Shown here piece by piece: positions 8,201-16,711 of a DNA stretch of 21,045 bases. The stretch's first letter is position 1, and every line of letters starts with the position of its first letter. The notes below the pieces were generated by a model. It made no database searches, was not told the DNA's origin, and was given only the letters and a program-made list of their open reading frames with translations. This stretch comes from Pelargonium nanum (taxonomy: Eukaryota > Streptophyta > Magnoliopsida > Geraniales > Geraniaceae). The stretch is taken from NCBI GenBank assembly GCA_036897485.1, contig JAYMTF010001844.1, positions 1-21,045 of the forward strand, given 5' to 3'. A program made the translations under genes and the position numbers.

Positions 8201-11200
8201 GGTTACCGCAACAGTTTTCCTGAGAACCACGATGCATCGAGATTCTGTAGTTGATGGAAATGTTTTTGTTGGTGCTTTGTTCTTAACTATGAGTATGATC
8301 ACGTGTTGTGGGTTGTCAGAAATTTCCATGACCGTTGGAAAACTTCTCGTCTTTTACAAACAAAGGGACCTCCTCTTCTATCCTTCTTGGGCATATTCTC
8401 TGTCCATATGTATCCTCAAGATCCCCATCACATTGTTAGAAGTGATTGCATGGGTGTTTCTCACTTACTATGTCATTGGATTTGATCCAAATGTCGAAAG
8501 GTAGATGATCTATAAAAAAAAATGAACTCCTGATCATTTTGTCGTCCTATTTGTTCCATTTTGCGTAACGTACAAGTGGTTGCGATTCGTGCAGGTTCCT
8601 TAGGCAGCTCCTTCTGCTGCTACTTGTTCACCTGAGTGCTTTTTCGTTATTCCGCTTAATTGCTGCAGTAGGGAGAAATATGATTATTGCTAGTACATTA
8701 GCATCTTTTGCAGTAGGCATGCTTGTTGGATTTAGTGGAGTTGTCCTTGCTCGAGGTACGATACTTAAGTAGTACCTGGCATGAATAAGCATTAAGCTTT
8801 TTCTTGAATTTTGAATATTGTTCAATGCTTCTCACCCCACCCCTCCTTTCCCATTCCTTTTGTTTTCAGAGGACGTAAAAGAATGGTGGAAATGGGCCTA
8901 CTGGATGTCTCCTATGATGTACGGGCAGAGTGCAATTATGGTCAATGAGTTTCTTGGGAAGAGCTGGAGACATGTAAATTCTTAAATTTCCATATTTGCA
9001 TTTTTATAAACAAGGGGGTGGCCAGGTGCTTTGAGGCTCGCACCCTTGTGGTGGCCTCCAGAGAAGTTGTTTCCTTGCCTTGAACCAATGACTCCAAGGC
9101 CACAGGAAAACAACCTTACTTGCATATTGTATTATAACTCTAGTTGGAGTATAGAATTAATATTGGGCATTTAGTTGTGTTTGTCCTTAACTTGGTAGTT
9201 GGTATCAAATCAAATCCTTCTAGACCTAGAGGTCACAAGAAGACTTGTGCATGGATCACGTGCTTCACGATAATGAGCTTGCACATGAGGGAGCATGTTA
9301 GAGTGTAAAGTTCATATTGAGCCTTCAGATAACAACTTAAACTTTTAGGTGAGTTCGTCCTTAAATCTCTTATTTAGATGAGTTGATGTCTAACCTTTCT
9401 TTTCATATTGAAGGTTCATCCAAATGCAACAGAATCATGTGGAGTTGTGGTTATGAAGTCTCGTGGGTTTTTCCCCCATGCATACTGGTACTGGATAGGA
9501 GTAGGGGCGTTGCTGGGGTTCATATTGATGTTCAACTTCTGCTTCACTTTGGCTTTGACTTATCTCAACCGTAGGTATTCTCACCTTATCTCTTTCAAAA
9601 CTTTTGGAAGTGTGGACTTACTTATAAACTTTGCAGCATTAGGGAAGCCTCAGGCCTTCATGTCAATAGAACCTGAAGAGAAAACATGTAATGACAGAAC
9701 GGGACAAGCTATAGAATTATCATCCCAGCACTTAAGCAATGGTCACGGAACAAACACAGGTCATACAACTCATATTGTGTTTATTTGTTTTCAGGGGGTG
9801 AGGTTAGGTAGTTATACGATTAGCTATGTTATATGAGTATGAATGTTGACCTCAAAGAGGCTGCAAAGTCATAAGATGGGGTGGTGATGAAATTGCTTAG
9901 AAGGATTTGTGGTACACTAGGAAGGATAAGATTAGGAATGAGACTATTCGAGGAAGAGTTTGGGTAACGTCAATTGAAGATAAGATTCATGAAAGCGAAT
10001 TAAGTCAATTGAGAGAATTCAGTTAGGGAAAACTAGAAAGAGTAGGGTATTTTAATTTTATATGGAAAGTAATGAGAAAAGACATAAAAACACTTGGTTT
10101 AGCAAAGGAAATAACGCCAGATAGGACAAAGAAGAGGAGAGGAGAACACGAGGAGATGATCCCAAACAAAGAGTTTTGTTAAATGATCCATGAATCCGAC
10201 CTTAGCATTGTTTGAGAAATGAGTCAGTTATTGTTGTTTTAGGTGGTGGAGAGAAGGGGAGGAAATGTCTTCAGGATTAGAGTGTACTGTTTTTTCTATT
10301 ATATCCATTATGCGTTCTTGACGTCAAAGAAGTTTATTTTGATAACATGTAGAGGGAGAGCTTGATATTTCGAGGATAGGCACCATCTTTCCCGCCAGTG
10401 AAAACAGAAAAAGAGGAGTTGTTCTTCCATTCCAGCAACATTACATAACCTTCGATAACATCACATATTCAATTGACATGCCACTGGTATTTTAAATATT
10501 AAGAGACTGAATAAGAAGTTTAAAATCGTTCTTGTTGCAATGAATTAATGTTGAAATATAAGTGTGAGACTTATTAGTTGAACACAAATTGCAGGAAATG
10601 AAAAAGCAAGGTGTCGTTGATGATAGATTGGTACTTCTGAGGGGCCTGAGTGGTGTTTTCAGGCCTGGAGTTCTTACAGCTCTAATGGGTGTAAGTGGTG
10701 CGGGTAAGACCACCCTGATGGATGTGTTGGCTGGTAGGAAAACTTGTGGATACATCGAGGGAAACATCACAATCTCTGGGTACCCAAAGAAGCAAGAATC
10801 ATTTGCTCGAGTTTCTGGTTACTGTGAACAGATCGACATCCACTCTTCTCATGTTACTGTCTACGAGTCCCTGCTCTATTCAGCTTGGCTCCGCTTACCC
10901 TCTGAAGTAAATGAGGAAACGAGGAAGGTTGGAATCTATTTTATTTACATGAATAGAACTCAATTAACTAGAAATAATTTTGTGTTGTAATTGAATAGAA
11001 CAATTACCCACTCTGGAAATGTTTGCAGATGTTCATTGAGGAGGTCATGGAGCTTGTGGAATTGAATCTATTGAGGCATGCCTTAGTTGGGCTACCTGGT
11101 GTAAACAGTTTGTCAACCGAGCAGCGCAAGAGGCTAACCATAGCAGTGGAGCTTGTGGCAAATCCCTCTATTCTGTTCATGGATGAACCAACTTCAGGAC

Positions 11201-14159
11201 TAGATGTAAGTGCAGCCGCAATTGTAATGCAAACTGTCAGGAACACGGTGGATAGTGGAAGAACGGTTGTATGCACCATTCATCAGCCAAGCGTCGACGT
11301 ATTTGAATCATTTGATGAGGTTCGATATAGTCACACTACAAGTTAGCACTTAATTAAGTTGGGTTGTCTTCAGAATTTTATTTGCATTTACTTCACATGG
11401 TATTGCAGTTATTCCTAATGAAGCGTGGAGGTGAAGAGATTTACGTTGGACCATTGGGTCACCATTGTTGCCATCTGATAGATTATTTCGAGGTATCACA
11501 CACAAACTGATTTTCTTCATGTATTTTACTTCATGTTTATTAATGCTAATCTCCAATGTTACATTGTATTTTTCCTTTACTGAAGGGAATCAAAGGAGTC
11601 AGTAAAATTGAAGATGGCAATCCTGCGACTTGGATGCTGGACATTACCACTCCAGCTCGTGAATTAGAATTGAGGGTTGATTTTACTTATGAATACAGAA
11701 GTTCAGAACTGTACAGGTCGGTTTAACTTTGTTAAGAGTATAAAATCAATATTGAGTCTTCTCAACTATCGGCTTAAGCTTTTATTGAGTTGGTCCTCAT
11801 AAACTGTTACTACAAGTTCATGTTTCCTAATGTTTACTAAATTCCATACTTTTCAGGAGGAACAAAGCATTGATACAAGAACTCAGCACATCACCTCCTG
11901 GTTCAAAAGACCTTCATTTCCCTACTAAGTACTCACAATCTTTCTTTAACCAGTGGATGGCTTGCTTTTGGAAACAGCGCTGTTCGTACTGGCGCAACCC
12001 CAGATACTCTGCTTTTAGATCACTCTACACAATCTTGATCGCCTTGGTACTAGGATCAATGTTCTGGAACTGTGGGTCCAAAAAGTAGGATGGATCATGA
12101 TAACTTGGTGAGTTCATAGTGTTGAAATTTACTTTTCTTTATATTGAACTTCCTTGTTCTGAATTGCAGAAGAAAACGACAAGATATTTTCAATGCAGTG
12201 GGTCCTATGTTTACTACTACTCTCTCTTTCGGTTTCCAAAATCGTATGTCTGTGCAGCCAGTAGTTGCTGTCGAACGAGCCGTGTTTTACAGAGAGAGGG
12301 CTGCTGGAATGTATGGAGCCATGGCATATGGCAGTGCTCAGGTAAATTGTTTTCTGAGTCATGATTTTAATTAGAGTTTCATACTTTTTATATGCTGTGT
12401 TCTCTTTGCGAATTATCTCGAAAATATCATCTCTTACAATCATCTTGAGTAAAGCTATTTGTAACTTTGAATCACATTTCATGTTTTTCTTCTACATAAG
12501 AGTTAGCGAGACCACAATTGTTTTGAACGTCACAAATCCTGTGTTCCTTTTGATAACATATTCTGTTAATATTTCAATTTTGATATGCAGGTTATGATTG
12601 AGCTCCCATATGTGTTTATACAAGCTGTGACATATACTGTAATTGTTTACGCAATGATTGGTTTTGAATGGACAGTTGCCAAGTTCTTTTGGTACATATT
12701 CTTCATGTACTTCACATTACTCTTCTTGACCTTCTATGGTATGATGTGTGTGGCTTTGACTATAAATCCACACATTGCATCGGTCATTTCGACTTTATGT
12801 TATATGCCTTGGACCGTGCTATCAGGTTATTATATCCCCCGAACTGTAAGTTCACTAACCCTATCTTTGATGAGCATTTTTCACTAACTACCTAAAACTG
12901 TTTCTCTTGTAATCTTGTGCACGTATTAAGAAGATCTAGAGGTCCAAGTCCTCCCAACTTGGATCTTGAGATGAATGAACACACGCGCTGAGGGAAAATC
13001 AGCGCAGGTGCACTGAAATTTAACTCGGGCGTGAGAGTAAGAATTTCTCTCAAGTGAAATAAGAGTCCAACCGTAAATGTAGTGAGAATGTAGAGATTGT
13101 GTTGCCCCTTCTCCACTGCAGGACAGGGTATTTATACTTATTTTGAGTGATGATGTCGTGATTGATCCTTATTGAGTGATGGTGGCATCATAGTGAGGTT
13201 ATGATGACGTCGGGATGGTGTCACCTTCATCCATATATCCCTTGTGCTAGGTCTCCTCTGGTGGGATGTGAAGGGGGAGCTCTCTGGGCTATTAGTTGGG
13301 CGTGTCAGTCGAGCACCTCCTGTTTGTTGGGACGTCTCTATTTACCGACATGGCGTAGTAAGGGTCGCGTCAAGGTCCCATGGATGTCTACTAGTGGGCG
13401 TGACATTGCTTGGGACGCGAAGATGGGCTACCAGGGCCAAACATAGCGTGGGAGCTTGAATGTGACTTGCATGACTAGTTCAGGAAGCCACATGTGTGAC
13501 CACTTTAGGTCTAGTGTTAGTTGGCTCATGAAATATGCACACAACATGTGCTCTCCATGAAACGCCATGTCACCGGTCTTGGAAGGATGGTTTCTTGTGG
13601 TATTCATGGGGCTACCACACGGCGTGTAAGGGTTACACGACGTGTGGTAGCCCAAGTTGCTCATTGTTGCTTCCTTGTCGTGTGGTAGCCCTGATGGCTC
13701 CCTTTGACTCTCCTTGGGTGTATGGGGTACTACCACACGACGTGTGGGCTCCATCTCCTTGATTTTTGACTTATCCATCAAGGAACACCCGTCAGATAGT
13801 GGTTGACCATCTGATTTACGCATTTTCATGTATCATCACTCTTGTTTCGGTTCCTTTAACTATTTCACACCATTGATAACACTTTGATGTGTCGTTGCCA
13901 GAGAATCCCTGTCTGGTGGAGATGGTTCTATTGGGCGAGTCCATTGGCGTGGACATTGTATGGATTGACCACATCGCAATTTGGCGATACCATGAACAAG
14001 CTTGACACTGGCGAAACTGTGGAAGAGTTTTTGCGCGAGTACTACGGGTTCAAGCTCGACTTTCTTGGAGTGGTTGCAGCTGGGATTGTAGGGTTCACAG
14101 TGCTCTTTGCACTTGCCTTTGCCATTTCATTGAAGGTACTTAACTTCCAAAGAAGATGA
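5256..14159 (+). CDS. PDR1-like: PDR-type ABCG transporter, gene B (complete, 24 exons)
   Basis: Full-size ABCG/PDR exporter. Exons: 5256-5548, 5653-5773, 6067-6155, 6285-6369, 6459-6618, 6697-6773, 7108-7161, 7244-7334, 7420-7721, 7817-8098, 8184-8500, 8595-8755, 8870-8973, 9414-9570, 9637-9759, 10353-10486, 10595-10927, 11029-11319, 11409-11492, 11586-11716, 11857-12084, 12170-12341, 12591-12845, 13902-14159. They sum to 4302 nt, or 1433 residues, the usual length for plant PDRs. Order: N-terminal [20 protein letters not shown] block, NBD1 (about 150-400), TMD1, linker, NBD2 (about 850-1090), TMD2, NFQRR end. The ATG at 5256 is chosen because gene C starts at the same place and the MxSGS..W N-terminus is shared. 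All junctions are GT-AG. The least certain is 9759/10353, which spans a 593-bp intron holding a LINE relic; it rests on phase and on the linker reading into [13 protein letters not shown]. No stop or frameshift is visible, but several motif residues deviate (see findings). Likely a plasma-membrane exporter if expressed; substrate unknown. Confidence 0.93.
5805..6060 (+). repeat. Intron 2 minisatellite of gene B (about 70 bp unit)
   Basis: Intron 2 of gene B (5774-6066) is almost all tandem repeat: about four units of 70-73 bp, beginning near 5805, 5857, 5927 and 6000. Each has GGTGTGTTATTGT, then ATGATGTTGGTCGATACTTTG, then GTGTTTTCGGTT. The middle two are closest to each other. Related units occur in the same intron of gene C, so the array is older than the B/C split. 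Confidence 0.75.
6215..6253 (+). mobile_element. RTE-type LINE 3'-tail fragment in gene B intron 3
   Basis: TTCATGTAGCCGACCCCAAC (6221-6240) followed by ATTGTTTG matches the 3' untranslated end I recall for plant RTE-clade LINEs. The aligned intron of gene C (19763-19862) lacks this piece but keeps both flanks (GTGAGAAC at the donor, GTTTAG/AGCTCATTCAGT near the acceptor). It therefore looks like an insertion into gene B, or a loss from C. Only the tail is present. Confidence 0.45.
6285..7721 (+). other. NBD1 of gene B, with altered motifs
   Basis: Six exons encode the first nucleotide-binding domain, about residues 168-424. Motifs read: Walker [10 protein letters not shown] at 174-182 (GPPSSGKTT in gene C), signature VSGGQ at 313-317 followed by LKR (RKR in gene C), Walker B ALFMD at 333-337, and D-loop STGLD at 340-344. 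The H-loop reads LLHPAPETY with His372, where I recall Gln in most plant PDRs. The catalytic Lys180 and the Walker B acidic pair are present. In this family NBD1 Walker A pairs with the degenerate LSTEQ of NBD2, so that site is thought to be weakly or not catalytic; the NBD1 signature serves the active site. Confidence 0.88.
9009..9119 (-). mobile_element. SINE-like relic in gene B intron 13
   Basis: On the minus strand the block contains GGTTCAAGGC, close to a tRNA box B (GGTTCRANNC), within balanced-composition sequence unlike the AT-rich intron around it. It is flanked by TTGCAT on both sides (about 8995-9001 and 9120-9125), a possible target duplication. No convincing box A or oligo tail is seen. 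It could be another kind of repeat; it is not a functional tRNA gene. Confidence 0.35.
9141..9364 (+). mobile_element. TRIM-like LTR relic in gene B intron 13
   Basis: Two related blocks lie about 155 bp apart. The second (9296-9364) starts TGTTAGAGTGTAAAG and contains AACTTAAACTTTTAGGTGAG; the first (about 9141-9196) shares ATTGGGCAT/ATTGAGCCT and GTCCTTAA. Between them, TTGGTATCAAATC (9197-9209) resembles the TGGTATCAGAGC primer-binding site of Copia-type and TRIM elements. This suggests a very small LTR element with two ends of about 60-70 bp and an interior of about 100 bp. It is old and degraded. Confidence 0.45.
9840..10245 (+). mobile_element. Decayed RTE-type LINE 3' end in gene B intron 15
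   Basis: Short frames recall the C-terminal part of plant LINE reverse transcriptases: MKLLRRICG (9888-9914), [15 protein letters not shown] (from 9923, in another frame), then [11 protein letters not shown], corresponding to the family's EMKMLRWMCG...RIRNEVIRE...PIEDKM run. Frameshifts and stops separate the pieces. It continues into a basic KKRRGE stretch near 10130 and a 3' tail, GATCCATGAATCCGACC (10187-10203) followed by GTTATTGTTGTTTT, as in RTE elements. It fills most of the 593-bp intron in the inter-domain linker. It is a truncated and inactive copy. Confidence 0.55.
10353..11716 (+). other. Linker and NBD2 of gene B
   Basis: The linker exon (10353-10486) reads [20 protein letters not shown] and ends MPL where MPQ is usual. 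NBD2 follows: Walker [10 protein letters not shown] at residues 882-890, signature LSTEQ at 989-993, Walker B LFMDE around 1010-1014, D-loop TSGLD at 1016-1020, and H-loop His1046 in CTIHQPS. After the D-loop gene B reads [11 protein letters not shown] where gene A has [11 protein letters not shown]. Exon 20 encodes DGNPATWML, one residue shorter than [10 protein letters not shown] in gene A. The core ATP-binding residues of NBD2 are intact. Confidence 0.88.
11730..11801 (+). mobile_element. Solo LTR-like relic in gene B intron 20 (orthologous to gene A)
   Basis: The block begins TGTTAAGAGTATAAAAT and contains ATTGAGTCTTCTCAACTATC and GGCTTAAGCTTTTATTGAG. It sits at the same distance from the donor site as the block in gene A. 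It is the same family as the TRIM-like relic in intron 13. Confidence 0.4.
12927..13838 (-). mobile_element. LTR-like insertion in the last intron of gene B
   Basis: The last intron of gene A is 145 bp and that of gene B 1056 bp. The flanks align (GTGCACGTAT before, TCCTTTAACTATT after), so about 0.9 kb was inserted. Read on the minus strand it begins TGATACATGAAAATG (or TGATGATACATG), has a TATA box (AAGTATAAATACCC, 13140-13127) and then about 200 bp with the feel of an R-U5 segment. That suits a solo or partial LTR of a Ty3 or Copia-type element. I find no coding region, no second end and no clear target duplication. It is absent from gene A, so probably inserted after the A/B split. The exact left end is uncertain. 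Confidence 0.5.
13611..13651. repeat. 19-bp-stem hairpin inside the intron insert
   Basis: GCTACCACAC plus GGCGTGTAA (13611-13629) pairs with TTACACGAC plus GTGTGGTAGC (13633-13651), with one mismatch and a GGG loop. The GTCGTGTGGTAG motif recurs at about 13677-13689 and, inverted, at about 13733-13744. This gives a nested set of inverted repeats within the putative U3-like part of the insert. Confidence 0.7.
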
Positions 14160-14335
14160 GCAAGTTTGGTCCTATATCTTGTGTTTGTTTAGTGCAGTTC
14201 TTGGAAATGTTGTAACTGAGGTTTCTGTAATGGTTGGTTTCTTGTATGATGTTTGTGTCATTTGAATTCTGATGTAATGTTGTATGCATGAGTGTAATAT
14301 TGTTGTTTTATAGAAGGTTACATGCCCAATGTTTG
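14160..14335 (+). other. Probable 3' UTR of gene B
   Basis: The sequence after the gene B stop aligns with that after gene A for roughly the first 60 bp and then diverges. TTGTATGATG, TGATGTAATG and GAGTGTAATATTG around 14240-14305 are T/G-rich, as near plant poly(A) sites. No canonical AATAAA is seen. The end is a guess. Confidence 0.4.
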
Positions 14336-14451
14336 AGACTATTTATACTTAATTACATTCTCAGAGTCTCGAACTCGAAAACTCGTCTTAAGATAATGGG
14401 AATCAACTAATGCAGGTTGTGCCAAACGATTTAAACGCTTTGTATTCATTT

Positions 14452-14775
14452 TGAGTTCTCGGCACCCGGACCGGTTACATACCGGGCTGCAGCCCGGACC
14501 GGACTGGAAACCCGACACACATACCGGTTTGACCCGGTTGACTCGATTTTTCTCTTTTTTAAGTCTTTTTTTAAAAAAATAATCATATTAATGCATGGAT
14601 GCTTTAACCTAATTTTAATTTCCGGGCCGGGTCCGGGCACATCCGGATTCGACCCGGACCGGATTGAGGATAAATGTGACAGACCGGACCGTAGCCCGGA
14701 CCGGACCTATCCGATCCGGGTCCGGTGTGGTCGGGCCGGACCGAGTTTCCAAATCATGGCAAAAATTGAACATCC
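14452..14775. repeat. GC-rich CCGG-repeat element
   Basis: Two GC-rich arms full of CCGGACCGG and CCGGGTCCGG variants (about 14462-14545 and 14622-14745) flank an AT-rich middle. AGCCCGGACCGGAC occurs in both arms (14491-14504 and 14693-14706). Such pieces are common dispersed repeats in plant genomes, probably MITE-like. The 64- and 62-codon frames here are by-products of the repeat. Boundaries are approximate. Confidence 0.5.
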
Positions 14776-15051
14776 GTAGCTCAACTGATCCAAATAAAAG
14801 ATAATGGGATTCAGATAAATTTTTTAAAAAAACTTGTTCATGAATCGAAATCGAGAATCGTAATAGGAATCAGATAATGTGACTTTGGAATGACTTTTTC
14901 ATTTCCACTTTTATTGATGAGAGAATATTGTTTCAAAATGGTATTCTTAGCATCGATTTCGCGCAACGCAGTTCATTTAAATGTAGCAACGATAAATTTT
15001 AAACATCGAGATGGTGAATATATTTTAATAGTTTGTGCTAAATTCAAGTAG

Positions 15052-15086
15052 CCACCGTCGCGACGGTGGTTCTCGACGACGTCGTC
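15052..15086. repeat. Two adjacent perfect palindromes
   Basis: CCACCGTCGCGACGGTGG (15052-15069) is an 18-bp perfect palindrome and GACGACGTCGTC (15075-15086) a 12-bp one, six bases apart. They form a CG-rich island in AT-rich spacer. No gene or recognisable element surrounds them. Confidence 0.8.
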
Positions 15087-16545
15087 AAGGTGCCACAAGT
15101 TCTTTGTAATTGTACCTTGAATCAAAAGTCATGTACATAATAAATACGAGTCTAATTTCGCTATATGATTTTGTCTCGTTGGTCATTTGTAGCACACAAA
15201 TATAACTTTTGACCGTTGACACTTTTTAAAGGCAATAGATCAACCAAGTGCAAGAACCTCTTTATAATTTTATGGTTGAGAGAAGGCTAGTACAATCTTG
15301 TTAATTATGAACAATAAAAGCTCATCAAATAAGATTTTTCCTAGGTTGAACCAAAACAATAAGATACTCCAATTCATATCCGCCCAATGAATTTATGGGA
15401 GCGGAGCAACCCGCTGGATACCATAATTATAATGTGTTGTCACTATATTATTGATGTCTTAACCTAAACTAATTTTTGTTTGGTTTACGCTTTCCTTTCT
15501 CATTTTTCTTGTGTATGAAACTATAGTGTTTGTCTCTCTCTTGTATATATTATTTTCTCTCGTGTTATATATGTCAACATTTCGACAATACGAAATATTG
15601 CTTGAAATTTGAGATGAAAAAGCTATCTTGTTATAAATTAAGACTCTTGTATTATAGGATGAATCTAGAAAATAATCGAGAAAAATGACAGATTGACAGT
15701 GGTATATGTGACGAAACACTTTTCAATTAGATGTTAGCGTCTATGATTAAGTTGAAAATTGCTCGGCCCAATTGAATAAGGAAAACAAACCAGACCACTA
15801 GCTTTGCTTGATGCTCAGACAATATTTTCATATTTTGAAATCGATTGAAGGACGTTTTTTCTCTCTCTTTTTTATTTATTTGAGGGATAGGGTTTAGCGT
15901 AGAGGTTTAAATTAATTTGCAACTTTATGATCGATATTAAAACTATGAAAAAAGTCATGGCTAGCGCTAATGCTAACCTTACAAACGAATTGTTCAAAAA
16001 AGAAAAAGAAGTATGTTTCATGAATTGCATAAAATTGAAAGGCCTATAAATGGTTTGAGACTCTCTGCACTGACTGAAATTTTGAACTTTGCTCCTAATT
16101 AGTTGTGGCATTTTGTTTTGTTTTGTTTTGTTTTGTTTCATAACACAAACGAAAATATTGTGGAATGATGATGTGGCAAATCTTAATAACGCGAGTGTTG
16201 GTTATCTGTTTCAGCTGGTCTGAGGGTTAATAAGTCGGTACTCAAGTAAACAAATGCACTAATTAGAGGTTTAGTCCAAAATCTAAATCCAAAACGTCCC
16301 AAAATATTTAATCCTATTGAAAATCTTCAACTAGTATATATTAATTTGCTCTATAATATTATTGGGTTATATTAAATTTTGATGGAGAATTTTACAATTT
16401 TTTGGGGTATAAATTAGACAAGCAAAACTTAAGATTAAAACCTACCATTTTCAAGTTGCACTTCTCTTGCCAAATGTAATTATAACTATAAATATCTACC
16501 ATTACAAAAGTTTGGTACAATATTAATAGTGAAATGGACAATGTT
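15087..16545. other. AT-rich spacer
   Basis: I see no gene. A TTTTG microsatellite lies at 16111-16138 (five full units plus a partial one), and it causes a long minus-strand frame that is not a gene. An 86-codon minus-strand frame at 15459-15719 has no recognisable protein character. Confidence 0.5.
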
Positions 16546-16711
16546 GACGGGACGGATCTATAACTTTTAGTTTATGAGGATATATAATGATAAAAATCTA
16601 AACATTTCAGAGGGACAAATACAAAATTTTAGTGGAAGAAATATGAAAAGATTAGAAAAATTAACCGGGGGCAATTGCCTCTACAACGTATCATGTGTAT
16701 CCGTCTCTGTC
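16546..16711. mobile_element. hAT-type MITE-like relic
   Basis: The left end GACGGGACGGATC and the right end, read inverted, GACAGAGACGGATAC are similar terminal inverted repeats about 166 bp apart. Between them lie ACAAAATTTTAGTGG and GGGGGCAATTGCCTC, which recur in plant MITEs with CAGGGGCGGATC-like ends. No target duplication is visible, so the copy is worn. Confidence 0.4.

Larger units (their letters stand above)
7817..9570 (+). other. TMD1 region of gene B
   Basis: Exons 10-14 encode the linker after NBD1 and the first membrane domain. Recognisable blocks in order: [11 protein letters not shown] after NBD1; LMKRN just before the first membrane helix; hydrophobic stretches around TATVFLRT; the [17 protein letters not shown] connector; [16 protein letters not shown]; an [12 protein letters not shown] helix; then [16 protein letters not shown] and the NEFLGKSW region typical of the large extracellular loop. 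It closes with a hydrophobic helix ending in LTYLN. All are standard for plant PDR proteins. The fourth intron of this block (8974-9413) is enlarged by repeat relics. Confidence 0.85.
11857..14159 (+). other. TMD2 region of gene B
   Basis: Four exons (11857-12084, 12170-12341, 12591-12845, 13902-14159) encode the second membrane domain. Blocks in order: the [15 protein letters not shown] approach helix, [20 protein letters not shown], the [18 protein letters not shown] connector, hydrophobic helices through [29 protein letters not shown] and a final helix around [18 protein letters not shown], ending NFQRR. Lengths equal those in gene A exactly. The last intron is 1056 bp against 145 bp in gene A because of an LTR-like insert. 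Confidence 0.88.

Noticed and set aside
9009-9119. Possible functional tRNA gene on the minus strand
   Set aside because: Only a box B-like GGTTCAAGGC is seen. There is no cloverleaf, no anticodon arm and no box A, so it was kept only as a SINE-like relic.
13428-13829. 133-codon minus-strand frame and three plus-strand frames in the last intron of gene B
   Set aside because: They lie in the GC-richer LTR-like insert, overlap its inverted repeats and show no protein family character.
14446-14779. Proline- and arginine-rich frames on both strands
   Set aside because: They are produced by the CCGG-repeat element and are not coding.
15872-16141. 89-codon minus-strand frame starting MKQNKTKQNK
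   Set aside because: Its first residues come from the TTTTG microsatellite at 16111-16138 and the rest is AT-rich spacer.
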